Source: an uncultured Clostridium sp. (GTDB lineage: Bacteria > Bacillota > Clostridia > Lachnospirales > Lachnospiraceae). From it: DNA of 64,000 nucleotides. The DNA lies in NCBI GenBank assembly GCA_902496665.1, contig CABVBU010000006.1, positions 1 through 64,000 of the forward strand, read 5' to 3'. The number at the start of each line of letters is the position of its first letter. Position 1 is the stretch's first letter. Below the pieces are notes generated by a model. The model was not told the DNA's origin, searched no databases, and saw only the letters and a list, made by a program, of their open reading frames with translations. This document shows, one piece after another, positions 1 through 7,653 of the stretch. Made by a program: the position numbers and the translations under genes.

Positions 1-70
1 AAATCCTATCGGCGCAGCCGATTTGGAATGGATTTTTGCGCGTAACTGTGAGGGTGCTGAACAGTTACAA
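1..70. repeat. Dispersed intergenic repeat A, copy 1
   Basis: This copy contains CGGCGCAGCCG, then GGAATGGATTTTTGCGCG, then an inverted repeat GTAACTGT...ACAGTTAC at about 43-69. The first 45 bases match, in reverse complement, bases about 2479-2531 in the same window with a few substitutions. It lies just downstream of metI on the minus strand. No gene is visible in bases 1-76. Confidence 0.6.
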
Positions 71-76
71 AGATCT

Positions 77-745
77 TTATTTATGCTGTCTTAACTTGCT
101 GGAAATCGTATTTCCGAGAATCTGCAACAGCTGTACCAGAACCACCAAAATCACAACTGTGAGGATCATGAGCGGTGTGTTCATCTTTTCATAACCGTAT
201 GTCAATGCCAAATCTCCAACTCCGCCGCCACCGACATATCCGGCCATTGCAGACGCTCCAAGAAGTCCGATGGTTCCCGTTGTCAGTGCAAGCACCATGG
301 AACCTAATGTCTCAGGAACCAGGAAATATCGGATGACCTGCCATGTTGTCGCGCCCATGGCCTCAGCCGCCTCCAGGATTCCTGGATCGATCTCAAGCAG
401 GCTGTTCTCCATCAGCCTTGCAAGGTACGGACTTATGTAAACTACTAACGGCACCAATGCTGCCGTGCTTCCGATGGTCGTGCCGACAATAGCGCGGGTG
501 ATCGGCATGATCGTTACAAGAAGAATAACAAAGGGGATGCTTCGCACCACATTGATGTAGGCGCTGACGATCATATATAACGGTCGGTTCTCCACCAATC
601 CGCCTTTTCTGCAGAGCACCAGGGTCAGTGCCAGGATCATTCCGATGATCGTTCCGATGAGAAGTGACCATCCAACCATGTAAAGAGTCTGTCCGCCGTT
701 CAACAGCAGACGCTCCACCGTGACCTTAAAGATCTTTGTTTTCAT
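77..745 (-). CDS. metI: MetI-type ABC transporter permease
   Basis: This is the inner-membrane permease of a MetNIQ-type amino-acid importer, about 222 residues with five or six hydrophobic segments. The EAA loop that contacts the ATPase is visible near residue 130 (EAAEAMGATTWQVIRYF), and the Gly-rich AGYVGGGGVGDLA stretch typical of MetI follows. It comes directly after metN. A GTG at 757 is also possible, but AAGGTGG stands 8 nt before the ATG at 745, so I prefer that start. The binding protein metQ is not between this gene and the window edge and may lie outside. Family members carry methionine, but the cysteine-coding leader upstream suggests cyst(e)ine or a related sulfur compound here, which is inference. 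Confidence 0.9.
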   Translation of the reverse strand: MKTKIFKVTVERLLLNGGQTLYMVGWSLLIGTIIGMILALTLVLCRKGGLVENRPLYMIVSAYINVVRSIPFVILLVTIMPITRAIVGTTIGSTAALVPLVVYISPYLARLMENSLLEIDPGILEAAEAMGATTWQVIRYFLVPETLGSMVLALTTGTIGLLGASAMAGYVGGGGVGDLALTYGYEKMNTPLMILTVVILVVLVQLLQILGNTISSKLRQHK

Positions 746-758
746 GAGTTCTTCCACC

Positions 759-1784
759 TTACTCCACCTCCAGTCGTTCTCTTAAGACGCCGTTCTTGTC
801 GATCTCCGCTTCCGCCTTTTCGATGCTCTCATCATCGCCGATGAGCTGTAAGATAAAGACGCACATGACGCTGTCCTCCAGTTCCTGGACCGCCGCGCCA
901 AGGATGTTGACCACGACGCCCTCTGTCTTGCAGATATCAGAGATCACAGGGCGCTTTACGCTGGAACCAATGAATTTCAGGCGGTCCACACGGAAGTTTT
1001 CTTTCTGTTCCTTCACCAGGCTTATGATGCTGTCCGGAATCTGGTCCCGGATGACCGTCTGAACGAACCGCTTTGTCACCGGCATCTTCGGGGATCCAAA
1101 GACCTCCAGTACGCTGCCGGATTCCACGATCCTTCCGCTCTCCATGACCGCAACCTTGTTGCAGATCATCTGGACGACCTGCATCTGGTGGGTGATGAGA
1201 AGGATTGTGACGCCCATTTTACGGTTGATCTTCTTTAAAAGCTTTAAAATCGATTCCGTTGTCTGCGGGTCCAGGGCGCTTGTAGCCTCATCGCAGAGAA
1301 GAAGTTCCGGGTCGGTGGTCAGCGCTCTCGCGATTCCCACACGCTGTTTCTGTCCTCCGGAGAGCTGACTGATATAGGTGTCTTTTTTGTCCTCCAGCTC
1401 AACAATCTTTAATACATCCTTAACCTTCTTGTCGATCTCCGCCTTCGGAGTCTTTGCAAGGATCAGCGGAAGCGCAATGTTGTGGTACACCGTCTTGGAT
1501 TCCAGTAAGTTGAACTGCTGGAATACCATTCCGATCTTTCTTCTCAGCGCCCGAAGTTCCGGCTTCTTCAATGTGGAAAGCTCCTTTCCACAGACAGTGA
1601 CTTTTCCTCTGTCCGCCGTCTCAAGACCATTTACCAGGCGGATCAATGTGGACTTTCCGGCTCCGGAAAACCCTATGATACCGCAGATATCACCCTTTTC
1701 CACATGGATACTCACGTCATCCAGAGCGTGGACGGTTCCGTATTTCCCGGAAAAGGTTTTGCTTACATGTTCGATCTGGATCAA
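759..1784 (-). CDS. metN: MetN-type ABC transporter ATP-binding protein
   Basis: Cytoplasmic ATPase of the MetNI importer, 341 residues. It has Walker A (GFSGAGKSTL, about residues 38-47), signature LSGGQKQR (about 141-148), Walker B (LLLCDEATSALD, about 161-172) and the switch His (LLITHQ). Residues about 265-341 form the NIL domain that lets MetN family members sense the transported amino acid. The start is a TTG at 1784 with GGGGAGG 9 nt upstream. The gene is followed by metI after 13 nt (ATG start) and forms an operon with it. Its promoter, cysteine-rich leader peptide and two terminator-like hairpins lie at 1802-2236, which points to regulation by transcription attenuation. Confidence 0.93.
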   Translation of the reverse strand: MIQIEHVSKTFSGKYGTVHALDDVSIHVEKGDICGIIGFSGAGKSTLIRLVNGLETADRGKVTVCGKELSTLKKPELRALRRKIGMVFQQFNLLESKTVYHNIALPLILAKTPKAEIDKKVKDVLKIVELEDKKDTYISQLSGGQKQRVGIARALTTDPELLLCDEATSALDPQTTESILKLLKKINRKMGVTILLITHQMQVVQMICNKVAVMESGRIVESGSVLEVFGSPKMPVTKRFVQTVIRDQIPDSIISLVKEQKENFRVDRLKFIGSSVKRPVISDICKTEGVVVNILGAAVQELEDSVMCVFILQLIGDDESIEKAEAEIDKNGVLRERLEVE

Positions 1785-1801
1785 TGTTTTATTCCTCCCC
1801 T

Positions 1802-1828
1802 AAAAAAGAATGTGCCTTGGCACATTCT
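1802..1828 (-). terminator. Second terminator-like hairpin before metN
   Basis: Read on the minus strand, AGAATGTGC and GCACATTCT form a 9-bp stem with a CAAG loop, followed directly by six T. It ends only about 18 nt before the metN TTG, so every transcript from the upstream promoter must cross it as well as the attenuator at 1940-1972. It may be a second control point or part of a repeat inserted in the leader. Confidence 0.65.
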
Positions 1829-1939
1829 CGCGCCGAGCGCGGTCGCTTGCGACAATCTGCATCTTCGTGCGAGTGCGCATCATTGGCACGCAGTGCCTTT
1901 TTGTTTAACAGGAAGTTCCATCGGCATTTCCTGTTAAAT

Positions 1940-1972
1940 AAAAAAGCCCAGAAGCTTTTACACTTCCGGGCG
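1940..1972 (-). terminator. Attenuator terminator of the metNI leader
   Basis: On the minus strand GCCCGGAAG (1971-1963) pairs with CTTCTGGGC (1954-1946), a 9-bp stem with one G-U pair and an 8-nt loop, followed by six T (1945-1940). Its 5' arm CGCCCGGAA (1972-1964) is perfectly complementary to TTCCGGGCG at 2059-2051, which lies inside the leader-peptide gene just after its cysteine codons. The two pairings exclude each other, as in an attenuator. Confidence 0.8.
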
Positions 1973-1995
1973 CATTCTCTGGCATCAACAGGAAA

Positions 1996-2121
1996 CTATT
2001 TTCTGTATACAGGTACATGACCGCACAGCAAAGCTCCTGACCGTAAAAAACGCCCGGAAATACACATACACCAGCAACAACAACACATAACGTTCATACC
2101 AATTCTTCCAGCATTGCTCAT
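1996..2121 (-). CDS. Cysteine-rich attenuator leader peptide (41 aa)
   Basis: A short ORF too small for routine calling. ATG at 2121 is preceded by GGAAAGGA 9 nt upstream, and it ends at TAG 1998-1996. It encodes 41 residues, seven of them Cys; residues 12-20 read MCCCCWCMC. The segment TTCCGGGCG, which can form an antiterminator with the terminator at 1940-1972, begins just after Cys20. A ribosome stalled at Cys13-16 for lack of Cys-tRNA would leave that segment free and prevent termination; a ribosome that passes would let the terminator form. The peptide itself probably has no other function. Reading frame, ribosome site and complementarity are seen directly; control by cysteine supply is inferred. 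ATG codons at residues 9 and 12 are alternative starts. Confidence 0.8.
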   Translation of the reverse strand: MSNAGRIGMNVMCCCCWCMCISGRFLRSGALLCGHVPVYRK

Positions 2122-2207
2122 ACCTGTATCTCCTTTCCAACCGTTTTTCATCCCACGGTCCAATGTTTCCTCATCGTCTGAACTCTCTGTTCGAATCCGA
2201 TGGCGCT

Positions 2208-2236
2208 ATAATAACCCCTATTTCCTAGTTTGTCAA
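2208..2236 (-). promoter_or_regulatory. Sigma-A promoter of the metNI leader
   Basis: Minus strand TTGACA (2236-2231), a 17-bp spacer and TATTAT (2213-2208). Transcription would start near 2200, giving an untranslated leader of about 415 nt before metN that holds the peptide gene and both hairpins. Confidence 0.75.
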
Positions 2237-2474
2237 TATGATTTTATTTATTTTAAATTATATATTTAATTTTTTTAAACTTCTCGCGTTATCGTTTTAA
2301 AATTTTCATATCAGTGCTATTCCGAAGCAACACGCTTCTCCCATGCCTATATATTTTCCCCGCGCTGCAAAATTCCTCATAGTTTCGAAATTTTTTATAA
2401 TTTTATATACCAAACTACCTTGCTATCCCGCATATCCTGTGATACGATATCCACACAAAATCGTAAACTATTCA

Positions 2475-2597
2475 GTAGCTTCATAGTTACGCGCAAAATC
2501 TATTCCAGATCAGCTTCGCTGACGGGATTTTTGCATTCCAGCCTATGTTTTCTTACGGGCAGCGCAGCAAGTGCGCAGACCTGCTGAACAGTTACAC
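2475..2597. repeat. Dispersed intergenic repeat A, copy 2
   Basis: Runs from AGTTACGCGCAAAATC to CTGCTGAACAGTTAC. The left part is the reverse complement of bases 1-50; the right part repeats TGCTGAACAGTTAC seen at 56-69 and shares GCGCAGACCTGC with a copy at 50195-50228. The surrounding 2240-2790 stretch is AT-rich and shows no gene. Confidence 0.6.
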
Positions 2598-2790
2598 TTA
2601 ATCCTATAAAAGCATATTTTCTAAGTTTCTATCCGGACTACGATCCGTCTTTTCACATTTCGGAACTTCATTGCTTTTATATCCTTTACCTATTTTCAAT
2701 CAATTTAAAAGCAGGAGAATCCGAGATTCATTGGAAGATGGCTGATAATGTTGTCCACTTTGCATGTTCTGACTCCTGCGCAAAGGAGGT

Positions 2791-3162
2791 ATGAACTTGA
2801 GCACAATTCCAAGTGCGGATATCAGTGACAGTATGATGCAGACAAAAGGAGGAAAGATAAATATGTGCAAAGCGATGGATATTTGGTTAGCAGAAAGGGA
2901 AGCAAAGGGTCTCTCCCAGGGTATATCCCAAGGCAATGATGAAACTAGCTATAAAATGCTCATGAAAATCATTGTCTCACGCTTCGGCAAAAAGGCAGGA
3001 GAACTCGCCTCACCCACAATTAGATACCTCACCTCTGACGAGCGCATAGATCTCGTAGAAACGGCTGCCACCACAGATACCTTCGCTCATTTTCAAGACG
3101 CCCTGCGCCGCGCTACCACCGAAACACAACGATCCCCGCAATCGCCAACGCCGCACCAATAA
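2791..3162 (+). pseudogene. Remnant of Rpn/PD-(D/E)XK transposase-like protein
   Basis: The 123-residue reading frame resembles only the C-terminal part of Rpn-type (recombination-promoting nuclease, PD-(D/E)XK transposase-like) proteins. It has an MCKAMDIW motif, a short EAKGLSQGISQG linker of the kind that joins the nuclease to the tail, and a DUF4351-like tail (IIVSRFGKKAGELAS). The N-terminal nuclease domain of about 200 residues is missing and I cannot find it in the 500 bases upstream. Its last 50 nt overlap the convergent DMT transporter gene, so the original end is probably lost too. A decayed mobile-element fragment is the best reading, although a strong AAGGAGG stands 10 nt before ATG 2863 and the piece could still be translated. 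Confidence 0.55.
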
Positions 3163-3541
3163 GCTTCCGCCACTCAAATGCTGCTTTCTCGACGCCGAAA
3201 AGCCCAAATACCTCAGCAATATAGGAGACTAATATCTGGGTCACAACAATGAGCAGCGTCGCTTTAGCCGGTCCCAGACCGTCCATGCTTTTTATCACAG
3301 TCCAGGTGATGAACGCGCCCATGACACCGCCAAGAAGCATATATTTCCGGTCGATGGAGAACATCCCCCAGATCTCCCCACGCCCGGTAAAAAAATAGAG
3401 AACCACACATGTCAGAAACGCCGTCAGCTGCACCCATCCTGCCGCCGCCCAGATGCTGCTCTGCTTCGTCACCTCCGTATTAAAGATCCCCTGCAGACTC
3501 ATAAGCGCGCCCGAAAGCAGTGCCACCAGAATTCCCCACAT
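3113..3541 (-). CDS. DMT-superfamily small permease (DUF606/YdcZ-like)
   Basis: A 142-residue membrane protein with about five hydrophobic helices, the size of DUF606/YdcZ members of the drug/metabolite transporter superfamily, which act as half-size units. It begins MWGILVALLSGALMSLQG and ends with a hydrophobic GAALAIAGIVVF helix. Substrate unknown. The ATG has AGGAGG 8 nt upstream, but that site lies inside the 3' arm of a strong hairpin (3545-3597) that also terminates folD transcription. Its 3' end overlaps the Rpn remnant by 50 nt on the opposite strand. Confidence 0.75.
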   Translation of the reverse strand: MWGILVALLSGALMSLQGIFNTEVTKQSSIWAAAGWVQLTAFLTCVVLYFFTGRGEIWGMFSIDRKYMLLGGVMGAFITWTVIKSMDGLGPAKATLLIVVTQILVSYIAEVFGLFGVEKAAFEWRKLIGAALAIAGIVVFRW

Positions 3542-3544
3542 ATA

Positions 3545-3597
3545 AAAAACCTCCTGAAACCATGTTTCCTTTAGGATTCCATGGTCAGGAGGTTTTT
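3545..3597 (-). terminator. folD terminator hairpin that buries the next ribosome site
   Basis: On the minus strand AAAAACCTCCTGA...CATG pairs with CATG...TCAGGAGGTTTTT (13 and about 6 bp, small bulge). The 3' arm and T run double as the Shine-Dalgarno region of the DMT gene at 3541. It may terminate folD transcripts and hold down translation of the DMT gene in read-through RNA. Confidence 0.7.
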
Positions 3598-3655
3598 ATG
3601 CAGTTATAATCTGTTATATGTCAGGATCCTTTCTGAATCCTGTTGGGCATTATCT

Positions 3656-4504
3656 TTACTGGCGCTCTATCTTTCTCTCCGCCGCCATCGCCAGATGCTT
3701 CGCCAGCACCGCCGTCGTCACAGCGCCGACGCCGCCCGGGACCGGAGTTGCTGCGGACGCTTTTTCTTCCAGGCCGTCCCAGAGGACATCACCGCAGAGC
3801 TTTCCGTTCTCATCCACGTTGATTCCAACATCGACCAGCACAGCGCCTTCCTTTAAGTAGGACGCATCCAACATCTTCGCCTTTCCTGCTGCCGCGACGA
3901 GAATATCCGCTTCCTGGCAGACTGCCTTTAAATCCTTTGTCCTTGTGTGGCACACAGTCACCGTCGCGTTCTCCTTCAACATCAGCATGGACAACGGACG
4001 TCCAACGACCATGCTGCGTCCAACGATCACCGCGCGCTTTCCCTCCATAGGAATATCAAATGCCTTTAACACCTCAATGACCGCCTCAGCCGTACACGGC
4101 GCAAATCCGTCCTTCTCACCAGCAAACACCTTCGCCGTATTCACCGCGCAGATCCCATCGAGATCTTTCTCCGGCCGGATCATCTGCTCTGCGCGCTTCT
4201 CATTGATATGCTTCGGAAGCGGACGGAACAGCAGAATCCCGTCGATGGTCTCGTCATCGTTGATCTTCTGGAACTCCGCAAAGAACTCTTCCTCTGTGAT
4301 ATCCGCCGGATACACGTAAGACTTTGTCTCCATTCCATATGCCGCAATACGTTTCATAACATTTCTCTCGTAGGAGAGATCATCCGGCCGCTCACCGATG
4401 CGGACGACGGCCGCTGTCGGCACATAGCCGCCTAATTTCTCGTTCATTGCGAGAACCTGTTCCTTGATTTTCGCAGAAACCTCTGCACCTTTTAATATGA
4501 TCAT
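3656..4504 (-). CDS. folD: Methylene-THF dehydrogenase/cyclohydrolase FolD
   Basis: Bifunctional cytoplasmic enzyme that interconverts 5,10-methylene-, 5,10-methenyl- and 10-formyl-tetrahydrofolate, 282 residues, normal length. The catalytic-lysine helix (SYERNVMKRIAAYGME, about residues 44-59), the signature VVGRSMVVGRPLSMLM (about 160-175) and the C-terminal PGGVGAVTTAVLAKH loop are all present. Its ATG overlaps the stop of the upstream cyclodeaminase-like gene by 4 nt, so the two are translationally coupled. They may supply one-carbon units for purines or act in the methyl branch of acetogenesis; no formate-THF ligase is in this window. Confidence 0.96.
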   Translation of the reverse strand: MIILKGAEVSAKIKEQVLAMNEKLGGYVPTAAVVRIGERPDDLSYERNVMKRIAAYGMETKSYVYPADITEEEFFAEFQKINDDETIDGILLFRPLPKHINEKRAEQMIRPEKDLDGICAVNTAKVFAGEKDGFAPCTAEAVIEVLKAFDIPMEGKRAVIVGRSMVVGRPLSMLMLKENATVTVCHTRTKDLKAVCQEADILVAAAGKAKMLDASYLKEGAVLVDVGINVDENGKLCGDVLWDGLEEKASAATPVPGGVGAVTTAVLAKHLAMAAERKIERQ

Positions 4505-5121
4505 CCTCTTACCGCCTTTAACACAATCTCATAGATCCGGTCTGCCTGTTCCGTTCCCTTCCTTATAAGAAGCTCCGCCTGGCTGTTCACCGCCTCGGCA
4601 TACTCCCGGTCCTTCATCATCTTCGTATTGATATACACGCTCATGACCGCTCCGAGAAGCGCCGACCGGATCCCCTGGATCCCGACACCCGCATCGCTCA
4701 CCGCAAGGCGGCTTCCGTGGAGCGCCAGAAACTCGATATCGTCCATCACGCTGACTGCCCGCTCCATGACTTCCATCGGAACCTTCGCCGCAGCCTTCAA
4801 GCACTCTTCCATCCGCTCTTCCTTTTCCGTCTTCTCTTCCTTCGTCTCCGCCTTCATGCGGTAGACCTCCGAGAGTGGCTGAAACGCCTGCTCGTCCGCC
4901 TTCTCAAGCCGGATAAAATCCATTCTCGCCCCGCCAAGTCTCGCAAGGATCTTCTGGACATCTTCCTCATATATCGCAAACTTCTTCTTTCCCGAAGTCA
5001 GGTTCCCCACCATCTCACCGAGAGCCGTTCCGATGGCGCCGTAAACCGCCGCCGCACTTCCGCCCCCTGGAGTCGGTGCCTTGGATGCCAAGACTTCCAG
5101 GTATTCGTTCCACTGTTCCAT
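4501..5121 (-). CDS. fchA: Cyclodeaminase/cyclohydrolase family protein (FchA-like)
   Basis: About 206 residues, homologous to the FTCD cyclodeaminase domain and FchA methenyl-tetrahydrofolate cyclohydrolase. The diagnostic folate-binding segment APTPGGGSAAAVYGAI lies near the N-terminus. Family members either deaminate formimino-THF or hydrolyse methenyl-THF; overlap with folD favours the cyclohydrolase role, which is inference. An ATG at 5139 would add six residues, but GGAAGGA lies 9 nt before the ATG at 5121 and only a weak site precedes 5139. The gene starts the folD operon. Confidence 0.88.
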   Translation of the reverse strand: MEQWNEYLEVLASKAPTPGGGSAAAVYGAIGTALGEMVGNLTSGKKKFAIYEEDVQKILARLGGARMDFIRLEKADEQAFQPLSEVYRMKAETKEEKTEKEERMEECLKAAAKVPMEVMERAVSVMDDIEFLALHGSRLAVSDAGVGIQGIRSALLGAVMSVYINTKMMKDREYAEAVNSQAELLIRKGTEQADRIYEIVLKAVRG

Positions 5122-5376
5122 GAACACGTTTCCTTCCATATTTACTCTCTGCGCAGCTATCCCCTTCTCCTAACACCTGCATATCCTTTCATACAGCATG
5201 ACAGGCGGCTGGCGCAGTCTTGAAACCTATTATCCATGATTTCACAGTGCTTGTCAATCCTGACTCCATATTTCCTACCAGCTCTATATGATTTGCATTC
5301 TGACAGCCGCCCAGATCTCATTTCCCCGCCGGCACATATCCATCTCCCCCCGCCTTTCCCAATTTATACATCATAT

Positions 5377-5448
5377 TTGCATATTATACAATTTTCTTTC
5401 ATAAAAATGCATTTTATGCTTGACATTATGCATATTCGGATGTATATT
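5377..5448 (+). promoter_or_regulatory. argG promoter and possible ArgR site
   Basis: TTGACA (5420-5425), a 17-bp spacer and TATATT (5443-5448) lie 50 nt before argG. Upstream, TTGCATATTATACAA (5377-5391) is a near-palindrome resembling an ARG box, so arginine repression through ArgR is plausible but not shown. The rest of 5122-5376 is unremarkable. Confidence 0.7.
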
Positions 5449-5498
5449 TATGAAGCGAAAAGAAAACAACGTCTGAAACAGATCGGAGGATAACAATT

Positions 5499-6716
5499 AT
5501 GAAAGAGAAAGTTATTTTAGCATATTCCGGCGGACTCGACACAACAGTTCTGATTCCGTGGTTAAAAGAAAATTATGATTACGATGTAGTCTGCGTCTGC
5601 ATCGACGTAGGACAGGGAAATGAGTTAGATGGTCTGGAAGAGAGAGCAAAATACTGCGGAGCTTCCAAATTATATATCGAGCATGTTGTCGATGAATTCT
5701 GCGACGAGTACATCGCTCCGTGCGTAAAAGCAAACGCTACATATGAGAACAAGTATCTCCTCGGTACCGCAATGGCCCGCCCGCTGATCGCGAAGATCCT
5801 CGTTGATATCGCAAATAAGGAAGGCGCTGTTGCGATCTGCCACGGTGCTACCGGTAAGGGCAACGATCAGGTACGTTTCGAGCTCGGCATCAAGGCTCTT
5901 GCTCCGGATATGAAGATCATCGCTCCGTGGAGAACCTGGAATATCCAGTCCCGTGAGGAAGAATTAGAATACTGTGCAAAGCACAACATCGATCTTCCGT
6001 TCAAGAAAAACGACAGCTACAGCCGTGACCGCAACATCTGGCACATCAGCCATGAAGGTCTTGAGCTGGAAGACCCGGCACAGGCTCCGAACTACGATCA
6101 TATGCTCGTACTCGGCGTAACACCGGAGAAGGCACCGGACGAAGAGACTGAGATCTCCATCTCCTTCGAAAAAGGATTCCCGGTTGCATTAAACGGCGAG
6201 AAGATGAAATTCTCCGAGATCCTCACAAAATTAAATGAGCTCGGCGGCAAGAACGGAATCGGCATCACCGATATCGTTGAGAACCGTATGGTCGGCATGA
6301 AGTCCCGTGGTGTTTATGAGACTCCTGGCGGAACAATCCTTCTTGAGGCTCACAAGCAGTTAGAGGAACTGATCTTAGACAAAGAGACATTAAAATATAA
6401 GAAGAACATCGACAACGAGTACGCTGATGTCGTTTACTCTGCAAAGTGGTTCAGCCCGCTTCGTGAGGCATTACAGGCATTCGTTGAATCCACACAGGAA
6501 TATGTAACTGGTGAGTGCAAGATGAAGCTCTACAAGGGCAACATCATCAAGCAAGGCACAACTTCCCCGTACTCCTTATACAACGAGAGCATCGCTTCCT
6601 TCACAACAGGCGATCTCTACGACCACCACGACGCTACCGGCTTCATCAACCTCTATGGTCTCTCCACAAAGGTTCGCGCAATGAAGATGGCAGAGGTCGA
6701 GAAGAATCAGAAATAA
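5499..6716 (+). CDS. argG: Argininosuccinate synthase
   Basis: Joins citrulline and aspartate with ATP to form argininosuccinate, the penultimate step of arginine synthesis, in the cytoplasm. 405 residues, normal length. The N-type ATP pyrophosphatase loop AYSGGLDTTVLIPWL (about residues 8-22) and the conserved GATGKGNDQVRFELG segment (about 116-130) are intact. ATCGGAGGATAAC gives a good ribosome site before ATG 5499. It is monocistronic, with its own promoter and a terminator at 6746-6783. The partner argH is 28 kb away (34552), so the two are not an operon here. Confidence 0.97.
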   Translation: MKEKVILAYSGGLDTTVLIPWLKENYDYDVVCVCIDVGQGNELDGLEERAKYCGASKLYIEHVVDEFCDEYIAPCVKANATYENKYLLGTAMARPLIAKILVDIANKEGAVAICHGATGKGNDQVRFELGIKALAPDMKIIAPWRTWNIQSREEELEYCAKHNIDLPFKKNDSYSRDRNIWHISHEGLELEDPAQAPNYDHMLVLGVTPEKAPDEETEISISFEKGFPVALNGEKMKFSEILTKLNELGGKNGIGITDIVENRMVGMKSRGVYETPGGTILLEAHKQLEELILDKETLKYKKNIDNEYADVVYSAKWFSPLREALQAFVESTQEYVTGECKMKLYKGNIIKQGTTSPYSLYNESIASFTTGDLYDHHDATGFINLYGLSTKVRAMKMAEVEKNQK

Positions 6717-6745
6717 TAACTCTCTTTCATAAAAAACTTAGGCTT

Positions 6746-6783
6746 GATCCCGGCAGGACATGTTCCCGCCGGGATCTTTTCTT
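6746..6783 (+). terminator. argG terminator
   Basis: GATCCCGGC pairs with GCCGGGATC (9 bp), followed by TTTTCTT. Confidence 0.85.
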
Positions 6784-7000
6784 CATATGTACAGATTCTT
6801 TACATTTCTGTCATTTTTCTTTCATTCCCTTCACAAAACCTCTTATATCTGACCGTATTCCTTCATTTTTTTTTGACAATTTGGTCACACTTTTTTGATT
6901 TAATATGGATCATAAGGAAAGAGAGGGCTCCTTTGAATCATCTGGATCTTTCGTTTTTCCCCTTATATTTTCGATATCAGAAAGGAAGACTTAAATTATT

Positions 7001-7501
7001 ATGAAAAAGAAATTACTTCTTACCACCTGCATCGCAGGCATCATCGCACTGGCAACCGCATGCTCTTCCCAGAGCACAACTGCTGCAACGACCGCTGCTT
7101 CTACAACGGCTGAGGCAACAACAGAGGCTGCTGTGAAGGAGAATACAACTGCTGCTGAAAAGGAGACAACCGCCGCTGAAAAAGCAGAAAGCAAGGCAGA
7201 AAGTACAACAGAATCAAAAGACCAGAAAGAAGCTGATTCCAAAGCTTCCGAAAACAGCAGTGAAAAAAGTGACGAAACAAAAGAGTCTACAATGACTGGT
7301 ACCATCAGCGACATAAAAGATTTCATGTTCACAGTAAGTGCTGATGGAAAGGATTACGCATTCACCTTCGAAGCCGATAAGAAACCGGAAGGTCTCTCCG
7401 AAGTCAAGGACGGCGATAAAGTTACTGTAACCTACACCGGAACGGTCAATGAAGTAGACGCTTTCGATGGAACCATTCTTTCCGTGACAAAGGCTAAATA
7501 A
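7001..7501 (+). CDS. Small lipoprotein with Thr/Glu-rich linker
   Basis: 166 residues. The N-terminus is a lipoprotein signal with lipobox LATAC, Cys21 being the likely lipid anchor. Residues about 22-95 are low complexity, rich in Thr, Ala, Glu, Ser and Lys, probably an extended spacer through the cell wall. Residues about 96-166 form a small domain with the pattern of an OB-like beta barrel (MTGTISDIKDFMFTV...VTVTYTGTVNEVDAF). Function unknown. AGAAAGGAAG precedes the ATG. TTGACA at 6873 lacks a clear -10 partner. It is monocistronic, with a bidirectional terminator downstream. Confidence 0.8.
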   Translation: MKKKLLLTTCIAGIIALATACSSQSTTAATTAASTTAEATTEAAVKENTTAAEKETTAAEKAESKAESTTESKDQKEADSKASENSSEKSDETKESTMTGTISDIKDFMFTVSADGKDYAFTFEADKKPEGLSEVKDGDKVTVTYTGTVNEVDAFDGTILSVTKAK

Positions 7502-7518
7502 TATACGCACGGATGTGT

Positions 7519-7570
7519 AAAAAAGGCACCGCTAGGTCCCAAAAAGAACCTTGCGGTGCCTCATTTTTTT
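7519..7570. terminator. Bidirectional terminator between lipoprotein gene and ggt
   Basis: GGCACCGC...GCGGTGCC (7525-7560) with T runs on both sides: TTTTTTT at 7564-7570 on the plus strand and TTTTTT at 7524-7519 on the minus strand. It serves both converging genes. Confidence 0.85.
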
Positions 7571-7653
7571 ATAAGAACTTAAGTCTACTCCTGGAACAGA
7601 TTTCTCTGCCCGGGGTTTTGTTCTATCCTTCTATCTTTTATCACACACACTCT

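Noticed and set aside
2180..2200. tRNA-like GTTCGAATCC
   Set aside because: No acceptor, D or anticodon arm can be built around it; chance match.
1785..2240. SAM (S-box) riboswitch or T-box upstream of metNI
   Set aside because: Neither the S-box core nor the T-box GGTGG/antiterminator bulge is visible on the minus strand; the peptide-plus-terminator arrangement explains the leader better.
6873..6906. Promoter of the lipoprotein gene (TTGACA ... TAATAT)
   Set aside because: The spacer would be 22 bp, too long for a normal sigma-A promoter; not listed as a feature.
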